Positions 33,493 to 42,333 of a stretch of 53,335 nt of DNA are shown here, piece after piece; positions within the stretch are counted from its first letter, which is position 1; the number at the start of each line of letters is the position of its first letter. The DNA comes from Streptomyces wedmorensis (GTDB lineage Bacteria > Actinomycetota > Actinomycetes > Streptomycetales > Streptomycetaceae): the NCBI RefSeq assembly GCF_000716445.1, contig NZ_JNWK01000050.1, positions 1-53,335 of the forward strand, written 5' to 3'. Both the position numbers and the translations under genes were made by a program. Below the pieces are notes generated by a model, which saw only the letters and a list, made by a program, of their open reading frames with translations, was not told the DNA's origin and searched no databases.

Positions 33493-36400
33493 TCAGCCGT
33501 GCGTCGCGGGGCTCAGGGGCGCTAGGGGAGTCGCCTCCACCGAGCGGGCCGCCCGGTCGAGCGCGCTCGCCAGGAGCGCCAGGTCCGTCGGGCCGTTGCC
33601 CAGCTCACGGACCGGGCGACGGGTGGGCGGGTCGCCCATCCGCTCCCACTCCAGCGGCACGACCGTCGGGCGGAGCGTCGCCGTCCGGGGGATCCGCCCG
33701 GTGACGCGGCCCGCCTGGAACGGGGTCACCCGGCCGTCCGGATGCCCGAGGCGACCCCGCCCGGCCGCCGGGACGTCCGGGCCCGCGGCCACCGGCGGCG
33801 CGTCGAGCACGATCCGCAGCCGGGCCCCGTGGGCCAGCTCCGTGTCGGCCGTGCGGTCCGGGCGGGCCGAGGTCGCGACCAGGTGCACCCCCAGCCGCTC
33901 GCCGTTCCGCGCGACCGCCTCCAGAGCCCGTACGACGGACCCCGCCGCCGGCCTGCCCGGAGCGCCGAGCGCCGGGGCCACCAGCGCGTCGAAGTCGTCG
34001 ACCAGCACCACGAGCCGCGGCAGGTACCCGCCTCCCGCCGCCCTCGCCGGGGCCTGCTCGCCCGACGCCGGCCGCGGAATCCGCCCCCCGGTCTCGTCGC
34101 CGGGGTACTCGGTCCGGCCGCTCGCCCTGCCGGCCACGTCCTCCGCGCCGGGGTAGGGGGTCCGGCCGCTCGCCCTGCCGGTCACGTCGCCGGCGGCCGG
34201 GTACGGGATGCGGCCGCTGGTCCTGCCGGTGACGTCGTTCGCGCCGGTGCGGGGGGTGCGGCCGCTCGGGTGGTCGGTGAGGTCGCCGTCGCCCGTGCGG
34301 AGGGTACGGCTGCTGGGACGGTCGTCGAGGGTGCCGCCGTCCCGCCGGGGCAGGCGGCCGCTGGGCGTGTCGGCGAGGAACGGGTCGCCGTCGCCGGTGC
34401 GCAGGGTGCGGCCGCCGGGGCGCCCGCCGAGGTCGTCCGCGCTCGGGTAGGGGGACCGGCCGCTCGGCTGGTCGGGAAGGGTGCCGTCGTACACGCGGCC
34501 GCCGCGGCCGCTGGGCAGGGCGCCGACCGCGCCGTCGCCGGTGCGCAGGGTGCGGCCGCTGGGGCGGTCCGTGAGGTCGCCGGTGTCCGGGACGCGGACG
34601 GTCGCGCGGGCGCCCTGGGGCATCGATTCGGCGGCGCTGGGCGACCGCTGGCCGATCAGACGCTCGGCGGCGGAGGACGAGGGGCGACCGCCGCGGCGGT
34701 CGGCGAAGTGGCCGTCGCCCAGGAGCTCCGCCCGGCGCTTCAGCTCGGCGCCGAGCGCCTGCGCGAACTCCCGCATCCGGACCGGGTCCGAGGCGACCAG
34801 GTGCTGGGTGACGTGCGGCAGCTCCGTACAGGCCGCGAGGCCCTCGCCGCGCTCGCCGCCCGCCCCGTCCACGAGGAGCAGACCGAGCCGGTCGGGGCGG
34901 CCGCCGGCCGCGAGGGAGGCGGCGATCGAGCGGAGCAGCTCCGTGCGGCCGCTGCCCGCGGGGCCCTCGATCAGCAGGTGCGGGCCCTCCTGGGTGAGGT
35001 CCACCGCGAGCGGGCCGCGCGGCCCGGCGCCCAGGACGGCCGTCCCGTCGCCGGCGGACGCCCAGCGGGCCATCAGGGAGGCGGGCGTGGCCCGGGCGAG
35101 CCCGAGCTCGTCGAGGAGGCGTGCCGACGGGGGCAGCGCGGCGGCCCGTCCGTACGGCGCCGCCGCCGTCTCCGTGCGCAGCGGGGCGAGGGCGCGGCCG
35201 AACCGCTCGGCCCAGGCGACGGACACCGCGTCGACCACGCCGACCGTGCCGTGGCCCGCGACCCGGCCGCCGGCGGTGCGCAGCAGCCGCAGCGCCGTCG
35301 CCACGTCGCCGCTCAGGAGCGCGGCGGCCCCGCACTCCCGGAAGGCGAGGGACGCGGCGCACGCGGCCTCGTAGGTGGCGGCCACCGGCGACTCCGGGGT
35401 GGCCGAGGGTGCCTCGGCGAGGCAGAGGAGGTGGATTCCGGCCGCCGCGCCCACGCCCGCGAGGCGCGCCACGGTCTCGCGCAGCGCCGCCGAACCGGGG
35501 TCGCCGTCCACGATCACGACCGTCGTCGGCCCTTCGTGGCGGGCCGCGGCCTCGGCGACGGACGTGCGGTCGGCGCTCGGCCAGCCGGGGCCGAGCGGGC
35601 CGTCGTCGAGGCGCCGGGTCAGCTCCGCCGTGCGGGCCTGGGCCTGCTCGCGGTCGTACGCCAGGAGCAGTCGGCAGTCCTGGCCGTGGGCCGGCCGGAC
35701 GTGCGGGAGCCAGCCCAGCCAGCCCCAGGCCCGGCGCCGCTCCTCGACGGAGCGGTTCCGGTCGGCGCTGATCAGCACGATCTCCAGGTCGGAGGGCGAG
35801 TGCAGGGCGGCGAGCTGGGCGACGACCGAGCGGGCGAGTCCGGCGAGCCGGTCGGCGGGCCCGGCCAGGCCGAGCGAACCGGCCTCGCGCAGCCCGACGG
35901 TGACGGGCACGCCGGAGAGCTCGGCGCGGTCCGTCGTGCCGAGCCGGACGACCAGGGCCTCGGGGTGGCCGGTCTCCCGCTCCCAGAGCCGGGTGCCGGG
36001 GCCGAGCGCGGTGAGCAGGACGGTCGCGGGGTCGGGCCAGGTGTCGGCCACCGGCGCCGGGCCGGGGACGCCCTCGTGGGCGCCGGCGGCGGACCGGGCG
36101 CCGGCGTGCGTGTCCGGGACGGGGCCCGGGGCGGCCGCGGCGGCCGGGATCTCCTCCCGCCCGCCCGTCAGACGGCGGGCCCACGCGCCGAGCCCGCGCT
36201 TGCCGCCGGTCCGGCCGGAACCGGCCGGAGGGGCTTCCCGGCGGGTCTGCCGGGTCCTGCTGTGCGCCTCGCCGTCGTCATGACCGTCGGCGGGGTCTCC
36301 CGCGCGCGCGTGGCCGGGGGAGCGGTCGGCGTGACCGGCGCCGTAGGGGGCGGGGTACCTGTCGTCGGCGTGCCGGTCGTCGGCGTACCGCTCCTCGTAC

Positions 36401-37242
36401 GGGGGCGTCTCGCCGGTCGCGGCGCCGAACGCGACACCGCGCGCGCCGCCGTGGGTCGTGTCGCGGGTGGTGGCGTCCGCGGGACGGCCGGGAACCGTGC
36501 CGGGTCCGGCCGCCGGTGCCGCGCGGTGGCCGGTCGCCGGTCCGTCCGCGCCGGCGCGTCCGTCCGTGCCCGCGCGGCCGTCCGTGCCGTGCGCCACGCG
36601 CAGGTGGCCCTCGCCGTCCGGCGCCGTCGCCACCGTGTCCGTACCGGCGAGGGCGTCGCCGGGGCCGGTCAGGCGGAGGGCGGACTCGCCGAGCCGCAGC
36701 AGGGCGCCCGGGCGGAGCCGGACGGGGCGGTCTCCGACGGGGACGCCGTCGAGGGTCGTGCCGTTGGTGGAGCCCAGGTCGGCGACGGTCACCCGGCCGT
36801 TCTCCCCGACGGTCACCGTGCAGTGCGCGCGGGAGACGTCCGGGTCGTCGAGCGGTACGTCGGCGTCGACGGAGCGGCCGATCCTGATCGCTCCGCCGTG
36901 CAGCAGGTGGACCCCGCCCGCGTCCGGCCCGGCGACGACGTGGAGCCGCGCGGAGGCGGCCTCGCCGAGCCGGTCGTCGGGGCCGGGGAGCTGGAGGGAG
37001 AGGACGGCGCCGTCGACGAGCGGCGGCTCGCCGAGCACGCAGCGCCGGGTGTCCAGCCGCTCCCCGCCCGCGTAGAGCACGGTGGTGCCCGAGGCCGAGG
37101 TGTCGGGGCCGGTGACGGCGGCGGCCAGGCCGGAGGCGACGGCGGCGAGCGCCGTCCCCGCGGGGGCCGTGACGAGCACGTCGCAGGTGCGCCCGGCGCC
37201 GTGGCCGGCGTACGGCGCGAGGACGGTCAGCCGGATCTGCAT
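33493..37242 (-). CDS. FHA domain and FtsK/SpoIIIE-like ATPase protein with tandem-repeat insert
   Basis: A 1249-residue protein. N-terminal ubiquitin-like/DUF-type strand region (1-95), an FHA domain (about 100-190; IRIGRSVDADVPLDDPDVSRAH and DLGSTNGTTLDG), a charged Gly/Asp/His-rich linker (200-420), then two FtsK/EccC-like ATPase lobes. The second lobe has Walker A EGPAGSGRTELL (about 757-768) and Walker B LVVLVDDFDAL (about 1076). Between them lies a 16-residue repeat array (about residues 890-1053). Streptomyces relatives have the same layout without that array as far as I recall. The FHA domain should read phospho-Thr; pkaA is divergent, so it is a plausible kinase substrate. Start ATG 37242. 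Confidence 0.85.
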   Translation of the reverse strand: MQIRLTVLAPYAGHGAGRTCDVLVTAPAGTALAAVASGLAAAVTGPDTSASGTTVLYAGGERLDTRRCVLGEPPLVDGAVLSLQLPGPDDRLGEAASARLHVVAGPDAGGVHLLHGGAIRIGRSVDADVPLDDPDVSRAHCTVTVGENGRVTVADLGSTNGTTLDGVPVGDRPVRLRPGALLRLGESALRLTGPGDALAGTDTVATAPDGEGHLRVAHGTDGRAGTDGRAGADGPATGHRAAPAAGPGTVPGRPADATTRDTTHGGARGVAFGAATGETPPYEERYADDRHADDRYPAPYGAGHADRSPGHARAGDPADGHDDGEAHSRTRQTRREAPPAGSGRTGGKRGLGAWARRLTGGREEIPAAAAAPGPVPDTHAGARSAAGAHEGVPGPAPVADTWPDPATVLLTALGPGTRLWERETGHPEALVVRLGTTDRAELSGVPVTVGLREAGSLGLAGPADRLAGLARSVVAQLAALHSPSDLEIVLISADRNRSVEERRRAWGWLGWLPHVRPAHGQDCRLLLAYDREQAQARTAELTRRLDDGPLGPGWPSADRTSVAEAAARHEGPTTVVIVDGDPGSAALRETVARLAGVGAAAGIHLLCLAEAPSATPESPVAATYEAACAASLAFRECGAAALLSGDVATALRLLRTAGGRVAGHGTVGVVDAVSVAWAERFGRALAPLRTETAAAPYGRAAALPPSARLLDELGLARATPASLMARWASAGDGTAVLGAGPRGPLAVDLTQEGPHLLIEGPAGSGRTELLRSIAASLAAGGRPDRLGLLLVDGAGGERGEGLAACTELPHVTQHLVASDPVRMREFAQALGAELKRRAELLGDGHFADRRGGRPSSSAAERLIGQRSPSAAESMPQGARATVRVPDTGDLTDRPSGRTLRTGDGAVGALPSGRGGRVYDGTLPDQPSGRSPYPSADDLGGRPGGRTLRTGDGDPFLADTPSGRLPRRDGGTLDDRPSSRTLRTGDGDLTDHPSGRTPRTGANDVTGRTSGRIPYPAAGDVTGRASGRTPYPGAEDVAGRASGRTEYPGDETGGRIPRPASGEQAPARAAGGGYLPRLVVLVDDFDALVAPALGAPGRPAAGSVVRALEAVARNGERLGVHLVATSARPDRTADTELAHGARLRIVLDAPPVAAGPDVPAAGRGRLGHPDGRVTPFQAGRVTGRIPRTATLRPTVVPLEWERMGDPPTRRPVRELGNGPTDLALLASALDRAARSVEATPLAPLSPATHG
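34085..34570 (-). repeat. 16-residue (48-bp) degenerate tandem repeat inside the FHA-FtsK gene
   Basis: About ten units of consensus PSGRTxRTGDGDxTDR, for example PSSRTLRTGDGDLTDH, PSGRTPRTGANDVTGR and TSGRIPYPAAGDVTGR. Most are exactly 16 residues; one is 18 and the last 15. The array is hydrophilic, rich in Gly, Arg, Asp and Ser/Thr, and interrupts the ATPase core between Walker A and Walker B. Confidence 0.85.
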
Positions 37243-37742
37243 CGCCGTCAGCGGTCCCTTCTGCACGACATGCCCGGCAGGGGAACCGCCCTGTGAGTCC
37301 CCCCACCCGGCACGGACGCGTAGCCCGGTACAGGTCGGCACGGCGCGGGGCTCCCGACCCCGATGCGACGTGCTGTAGGCATCCTCGCACCTGCCACCGA
37401 CAACCCACCCCCGGGTCGGCAATAAGTGATCTTGAATGGTCGGCCGCGGACGTGAAATCGCCTGGTTGGGCATGCCTTCGGAGCATGCGCGGCAACCGCC
37501 CCGGCCCATGGAGCGTCTTCTTCCGGACAAGTTCCGCTCGCGGCGGGAGCCCGCCCGGCCTCCGGTGACGCGCGGACGAGGCGCCGGACACGGCATCGGA
37601 ATCCGCCTGTGGACGACCGGCCTGTGACCCGTTCGGCGGCACTAAAGTGGGTCGGACACCCGGACGGGTCACAACAGAGGACAGGGACCCCGGGAACACC
37701 ACGGGACAACCCCAGGACCACGATCAGCAGGGAGCGCGTGAC
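37243..37742. promoter_or_regulatory. Divergent promoter region, FHA-FtsK gene / pkaA
   Basis: 500 bp without a convincing gene. TAAAGT (37643-37648) is a good -10 for pkaA. A hairpin with arms GGTTG (37464) and CAACC (37493-37497) around GCATGC (37470-37475) and GCATGC (37483-37488) lies in the middle, beside an A/T-rich patch (about 37420-37440) that probably holds the promoter of the FHA gene on the other strand. Nothing else stands out. Confidence 0.5.
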
Positions 37743-39470
37743 GTGCGGCCTATCGGCAGCAAGTACCTGCTCGAGGAGCCGCTCGGCCGCGGCGCCACGG
37801 GCACCGTCTGGCGAGCCCGCCAGCGGGAGACGGCGGGCGCCGAGGCGGCCGTCGCCGGCCAGCCCGGCGAGACCGTGGCGATCAAGGTCCTCAAGGAGGA
37901 GCTGGCCAACGACGCGGACATCGTGATGCGCTTCCTGCGCGAGCGGTCCGTCCTGCTCCGGCTCACCCACCCCAACATCGTGCGCACCCGCGACCTGGTC
38001 GTCGAAGGCGATGTCCTCGCCCTCGTCATGGACCTCGTAGAGGGCCCCGACCTGCACCGGTACATCCGGGAGAGCGGCCCGCTGACCCCGGTCGCCGCCT
38101 CCCTCCTGACCGCCCAGATCGCCGACGCGCTCGCCGCCAGCCACGCCGACGGCGTCGTCCACCGCGACCTGAAGCCGGCCAACGTCCTGCTCGCCGAGCA
38201 GGGCGGCCAGATGCACCCGATGCTCACCGACTTCGGCATCGCGCGCCTCGCGGACTCCCCGGGCCTCACCCGCACCCACGAGTTCGTCGGCACGCCCGCG
38301 TACGTGGCGCCGGAGTCCGCCGAGGGCCGCCCGCAGACCTCCGCCGTCGACATCTACGGCGCGGGCATCCTGCTCTACGAGCTCGTCACCGGCCGGCCCC
38401 CGTTCGCCGGCGGCACCGCCCTGGAGGTCCTCCACCGGCACCTCAGCGAGGAGCCGCGCCGCCCCTCGACCGTCCCGGGCCCCCTGTGGACGGTGATAGA
38501 GCGCTGCCTCAGCAAGGACCCGAACCGGCGGCCGAGCGCCGAGAACCTGGCCCGCGGCCTGCGCGCGGTCGCCGCCGGCATCGGCGTGCACGCCACGCCC
38601 GCGCAGATCGAGGCGGCGGAAGGCGTCGGGGCGCTCCTCGCCCCCGACCCGGCCCCCGCGCCCGTCCCGGAGACCCCCGGCGGGCAGGCCCCGGGCGCCG
38701 CGGACCCCACCCAGGTGCTGCCCACCGGCGCCGGGACGCCGCCGCAGTACGACCCCGCCGGCGCGACCAGCGTGCTGCCGACCGGCGGCCCGATGGGCGC
38801 CGCCGACCCGACGGCCGTCATGCCCCCGGTTCCGCCGCAGCCGCCGCAGGGCGCGCCGTCCGAGGAGCCGCACCCCTGGCAGAGCCAGCTGCGCGCCGCC
38901 CGCGACCGCAACGAGCAGACCCAGGTGCAGTACCTGGATCCGAGCGACGACCCGATGCGCCGGCGCCCGCAGCGCCAGCAGCCGCAGCAGCCCCCGCAGA
39001 ACCGGCAGCCCGACCCGTACGGCCGGCAGCCCCAGCAGCCGCAGCAGTACGGCCAGCAGCGCCCCGCGCCCCAGCGGCCGGCGCCCCAGCCGTACCCGCC
39101 GCAGCACCAGCAGCAGCAGTACGCGCCGCCGCCCCCGCAGCAGTACGCCCCGCCGCAGCAGCAGTACCAGCCCCCGCAGCCGCCGCCCCAGGCCCCGGCC
39201 CCGCGCGAACCGCGCCCGCCGCGTCAGCGCAGCGCCAACCCGGTCCGGATCCCCGGCCTCGGCTGTCTCAAGGGCTGCCTGGTCATGATCGTCCTCTTCT
39301 TCGTGGCCGGCTGGCTCGTCTGGGAGCTCACCCCGCTCCAGGGCTGGATCGCCGAGGGCAAGGGCTACTGGGAGGCCATCGGCGACGGCATCTCGTCGTT
39401 CACCGACTGGGTCTCCACCCTGCTCGACAGCGGGAGCAGCTCGGGTACTACCGGCGGTACGGGACAGTAA
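37743..39470 (+). CDS. pkaA: Serine/threonine protein kinase PkaA
   Basis: A 575-residue eukaryotic-type kinase. Gly-loop GRGATGTVWRA, ATP Lys48 (VAIKVL), catalytic Asp142 in HRDLKPAN, DFG Asp163, and activation segment GTPAYVAPE. After the kinase (to about 275) comes a Pro/Gln/Tyr-rich linker (about 300-510, rich in QQ and PPQQYAPP) and one transmembrane helix (about 524-545, CLVMIVLFFVAGWLVWEL) with a short outer tail. The GTG at 37743 has GGGAG 9 bases upstream; the longer frame from 37647 is unlikely. The place before pkaB and prfB equals that of S. coelicolor pkaA (SCO2974). Confidence 0.93.
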   Translation: MRPIGSKYLLEEPLGRGATGTVWRARQRETAGAEAAVAGQPGETVAIKVLKEELANDADIVMRFLRERSVLLRLTHPNIVRTRDLVVEGDVLALVMDLVEGPDLHRYIRESGPLTPVAASLLTAQIADALAASHADGVVHRDLKPANVLLAEQGGQMHPMLTDFGIARLADSPGLTRTHEFVGTPAYVAPESAEGRPQTSAVDIYGAGILLYELVTGRPPFAGGTALEVLHRHLSEEPRRPSTVPGPLWTVIERCLSKDPNRRPSAENLARGLRAVAAGIGVHATPAQIEAAEGVGALLAPDPAPAPVPETPGGQAPGAADPTQVLPTGAGTPPQYDPAGATSVLPTGGPMGAADPTAVMPPVPPQPPQGAPSEEPHPWQSQLRAARDRNEQTQVQYLDPSDDPMRRRPQRQQPQQPPQNRQPDPYGRQPQQPQQYGQQRPAPQRPAPQPYPPQHQQQQYAPPPPQQYAPPQQQYQPPQPPPQAPAPREPRPPRQRSANPVRIPGLGCLKGCLVMIVLFFVAGWLVWELTPLQGWIAEGKGYWEAIGDGISSFTDWVSTLLDSGSSSGTTGGTGQ

Positions 39471-39486
39471 TACTGCCGATTTATCG

Positions 39487-39516
39487 ACTTCCGAGGGGTG
39501 ATTTCCCCTCGGAAGT
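39487..39516 (+). terminator. Hairpin between pkaA and pkaB
   Basis: A 12-bp perfect stem ACTTCCGAGGGG (39487-39498) and CCCCTCGGAAGT (39505-39516) with loop TGATTT, 17 bases after the pkaA stop. Probably terminates or attenuates pkaA transcription. Confidence 0.7.
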
Positions 39517-39545
39517 GACGACCGGCGCCCGCGGACGCGTAGCTT
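39516..39545 (+). promoter_or_regulatory. Candidate pkaB promoter
   Basis: TGACGA (39516-39521), an 18-base spacer and TAGCTT (39540-39545) resemble the vegetative consensus and lie about 32 bases before the pkaB TTG start, directly behind the pkaA hairpin. Confidence 0.5.
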
Positions 39546-39576
39546 GGGCGTAACCGCAGCCGCTGAGGGAGCAGTC

Positions 39577-40812
39577 TTGGCACGGAACATCGGCAGCCGC
39601 TACACCACCCACCAGATCCTCGGGCGGGGCAGCGCCGGAACGGTGTGGCTCGGCGAGGGGCCCGAAGGGCCCGTCGCCGTCAAACTGCTGCGCGAGGACC
39701 TGGCCTCCGACCAGGAACTCGTCGGCCGCTTCGTCCAGGAGCGCACCGCGCTCCTCGGCCTCGACCACCCCCATGTGGTCAAGGTCCGCGACCTCGTCGT
39801 CGACGGCAACGACCTCGCCCTCGTCATGGACCTGGTCCGCGGCACCGACCTGCGCACCCGCCTCGACCGCGAGCGCCGCCTCGCCCCCGAGGCGGCCGTC
39901 GCGATCATCACCGACGTCGCCGAAGGCCTCGCCGCCGCGCACGCCGCCGGAGTCGTCCACCGGGACGTCAAGCCCGAGAACATCCTCCTCGACATGGAGG
40001 GCCCGCTCGGACCCGGCGGCGCCCACCCCGCCCTCCTCACCGACTTCGGCGTCGCCAAGCTCATCGACACCCCTGGCCGCACCAAGGCCACCCGCATCAT
40101 CGGCACCCCCGACTACCTCGCCCCCGAGATCGTCGAGGGCCTTCCGCCCCGTGCCGCCGTCGACATCTACGCCCTCGCGACCGTCCTGTACGAGCTGCTC
40201 GCCGGCTTCACCCCGTTCGGCGGCGGCCACCCCGGCGCCGTACTGCGCCGCCACGTCACCGAGACCGTCGTACCGCTCCCCGGCATCCCCGAGGAGCTGT
40301 GGCAGCTGATCGTGCAGTGCCTCGCCAAGGCCCCGGCCTCCCGGCTGCGCGCCTCCGAGCTCGCCACCCGCCTCAAGGACGTCCTCCCGCTGCTCAAGGG
40401 CATCCCGCCGCTCGACGTGGACGAGCCGGACGCGGAACCGGCCCCGGAGCCGTACGAGGAGGACGCGTACGCCACCGCCACGGGCGCCGGCGAACCCGGG
40501 CCGCGCCGGGCCGCCGTCCCGCTCGTCCCCGGCGCATCGGCCGACTCCAACCGCGACACCCACACCTCCATGCGGGTCCCCGCCCCCGACGAGCTCTCCG
40601 GCGGCCCCCTCGGCACCGCCCGCGCCCCGCGCCCGGCCGGTGCCCCCCGCCCCGGCTCGGCCCGGCACAAGGCGGGCGCCGTCCGCAAGAGACGCATCAC
40701 CCTCGCCGTCGCGGCGGTCGTGGTCGCGGGCGCGCTCGGCGCCGGCGGCTACCTCGCGGCCTCCGGCGAGGACGCCCCGCCGCAGGACTCCCAGCAGTCC
40801 TCCCAGCCATAG
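39577..40812 (+). CDS. pkaB: Serine/threonine protein kinase PkaB
   Basis: A 411-residue membrane-anchored kinase. Gly-loop GRGSAGTVW, ATP Lys36 (VAVKLL), catalytic Asp130 in HRDVKPEN, DFG Asp156 and GTPDYLAPE are intact. The linker (about 285-365) is acidic and Pro-rich; a single helix (about 370-390, ITLAVAAVVVAGALGAGGYLAA) anchors it, with a short outer tail. TTG at 39577 is chosen because GGGAG is 6 bases upstream and the protein then begins ARNIGSRYTTHQILG like its family; the ATG/GTG start at 39544 adds only 11 residues. Length and position match S. coelicolor PkaB (SCO2973). Confidence 0.93.
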   Translation: MARNIGSRYTTHQILGRGSAGTVWLGEGPEGPVAVKLLREDLASDQELVGRFVQERTALLGLDHPHVVKVRDLVVDGNDLALVMDLVRGTDLRTRLDRERRLAPEAAVAIITDVAEGLAAAHAAGVVHRDVKPENILLDMEGPLGPGGAHPALLTDFGVAKLIDTPGRTKATRIIGTPDYLAPEIVEGLPPRAAVDIYALATVLYELLAGFTPFGGGHPGAVLRRHVTETVVPLPGIPEELWQLIVQCLAKAPASRLRASELATRLKDVLPLLKGIPPLDVDEPDAEPAPEPYEEDAYATATGAGEPGPRRAAVPLVPGASADSNRDTHTSMRVPAPDELSGGPLGTARAPRPAGAPRPGSARHKAGAVRKRRITLAVAAVVVAGALGAGGYLAASGEDAPPQDSQQSSQP

Positions 40813-40816
40813 GTTC

Positions 40817-40848
40817 GGCTCCAGGCCCGGAGCCGTTACGCTGGACGC
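40817..40848 (+). promoter_or_regulatory. Leaderless prfB promoter with overlapping inverted repeat
   Basis: TACGCT (40837-40842) is followed by exactly 6 bases and the GTG of prfB at 40849, with no ribosome binding site: a leaderless start is likely. Between pkaB stop and the -10 is an inverted repeat CGGCTCC (40817-40823) and GGAGCCG (40830-40836), either a small terminator for pkaB or an operator. Confidence 0.55.
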
Positions 40849-41952
40849 GTGGCAGTCGTCGATGTATCCGAAGAGCTGAAGTCCCTCTCCTCGACCATGG
40901 GGTCGATCGAGGCCGTCCTGGACCTCGAGAAGCTGAGGGCCGACATCGCCGTGCTCGAAGAGCAGGCCGCGGCCCCGTCCCTGTGGGACGACCCGGAGGC
41001 GGCGCAGAAGATCACGAGCAAGCTTTCGCACCTCCAGGCGGAGGTCCGCAAGGCCGAGACCCTGCGCGGCCGGATCGACGACCTCGCGGTGCTCTTCGAG
41101 CTCGCGGAGGAGATGGACGACCCGGACACGCTCGCCGAGGCCGAGGCGGAGCTCACCTCCGTCCGCAAGGCCCTCGACGAGATGGAGGTCCGCACCCTCC
41201 TCTCCGGCGAGTACGACGAGCGCGAGGCCCTGGTCAACATCCGGGCCGAGGCCGGCGGCGTCGACGCCTCCGACTTCGCCGAGCGCCTCCAGCGCATGTA
41301 CCTGCGCTGGGCTGAGCGCCACGGCTACTCCACGGAGATCTACGAGACCTCGTACGCGGAAGAGGCCGGCATCAAGTCGACCACCTTCGTCGTGAAGGCC
41401 CCGTACGCCTACGGCACGCTCTCCGTCGAGCAGGGCACCCACCGACTGGTCCGCATCTCGCCCTTCGACAACCAGGGCCGCCGCCAGACCTCCTTCGCGG
41501 GCGTCGAGGTCCTCCCCGTCGTCGAGTCCTCCGACCACGTCGAGATCGACGAGTCCGACCTCCGCGTGGACGTCTACCGCGCCTCCGGCCCCGGCGGCCA
41601 GGGCGTCAACACGACCGACTCGGCCGTGCGCATCACGCACCTCCCGACCGGCATCGTCGTCTCCTGCCAGAACGAGCGCTCCCAGATCCAGAACAAGGCG
41701 AGCGCCATGAACGTCCTCCAGGCCAAGCTCCTCGAGCGCCAGCGTCAGGAGGAGCGGGCCAGGATGGACGCGCTCAAGGACAGCGGCAGCTCCTGGGGCA
41801 ACCAGATGCGCTCCTACGTCCTCCACCCGTACCAGATGGTCAAGGACCTCCGGACGGAGTTCGAGGTCGGCAACCCGCAGTCCGTCCTCGACGGCGAGAT
41901 CGACGGCTTCCTCGAGGCCGGCATCCGCTGGCGCAAGCAGCAGGACAAGTAA
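40849..41952 (+). CDS. prfB: Peptide chain release factor 2
   Basis: A 367-residue class-I release factor. It has the SPF stop-codon recognition tripeptide (about residue 204, [10 protein letters not shown]) that reads UGA and UAA, and the catalytic GGQ in [15 protein letters not shown] (about 248-250). There is no internal TGA frameshift site near the start, so the E. coli-type autoregulation is absent, as usual in actinobacteria. UGA is the dominant stop in this window, so RF2 is important. GTG start with a leaderless promoter; followed by a very strong terminator. Confidence 0.97.
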   Translation: MAVVDVSEELKSLSSTMGSIEAVLDLEKLRADIAVLEEQAAAPSLWDDPEAAQKITSKLSHLQAEVRKAETLRGRIDDLAVLFELAEEMDDPDTLAEAEAELTSVRKALDEMEVRTLLSGEYDEREALVNIRAEAGGVDASDFAERLQRMYLRWAERHGYSTEIYETSYAEEAGIKSTTFVVKAPYAYGTLSVEQGTHRLVRISPFDNQGRRQTSFAGVEVLPVVESSDHVEIDESDLRVDVYRASGPGGQGVNTTDSAVRITHLPTGIVVSCQNERSQIQNKASAMNVLQAKLLERQRQEERARMDALKDSGSSWGNQMRSYVLHPYQMVKDLRTEFEVGNPQSVLDGEIDGFLEAGIRWRKQQDK

Positions 41953-41964
41953 CCCCTCGTTCCG

Positions 41965-42007
41965 ACGCGTTCGGCCCCGCACCCCTCCGGTGCGGGGCCG
42001 AACGCGT
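41965..42007 (+). terminator. prfB intrinsic terminator
   Basis: A 19-bp perfect stem: left arm starts ACGCGTTCGG at 41965 and ends ACC at 41983, loop CCTCC, right arm GGTGCGGGG to ACGCGT ending at 42007, then TTCC. Located 12 bases after the prfB stop. Confidence 0.9.
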
Positions 42008-42333
42008 TCCGTACCGGAGCGGCGTGTTCGCTGACGCAAGCGCGACGGCGTGCGCCGGGACGCTTTGTCGACAAGGGAACAGGGGTGCCGGGGCCCGTAG
42101 TTCAGGGTTTACGTCACAGTTGCATCGTCTCATGTCGGTCACCTGGTGATCTTTCGGGCATCGCACGCGCAACGACCTTGACGCCTCATCGGAAACTCGG
42201 AAGGGTGACGTACTGGCATGCGCTTTTCTGGGACGCGTGTGAACGGGGGCCGGTCCAGTCGTGACACCGCCCCTGCCGCGCGGGCCCTGAGCGCTGCCCC
42301 ATGACGAGATGAGCTACTGGGGGTAGCAGCCAG
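42008..42333 (+). promoter_or_regulatory. Long upstream region of the LAETG repeat protein gene
   Basis: 326 bp with no gene seen, less G+C-rich than neighbours between 42100 and 42230. TTGACG (42178-42183) resembles a -35 hexamer; no -10 at the ideal spacing, though TACTGG (42211) is close. The start ATG at 42334 is preceded by GGGGG about 14 bases upstream, a rather distant ribosome site. Confidence 0.35.

Noticed and set aside
34085..34570. Mobile element inside the FHA-FtsK gene
   Set aside because: No terminal inverted repeats, no target duplication and no transposase; the repeats keep the reading frame, so tandem expansion is the better explanation.
40849..41100. Programmed +1 frameshift in prfB
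   Set aside because: The frame is open from the GTG through the GGQ domain with no in-frame TGA.
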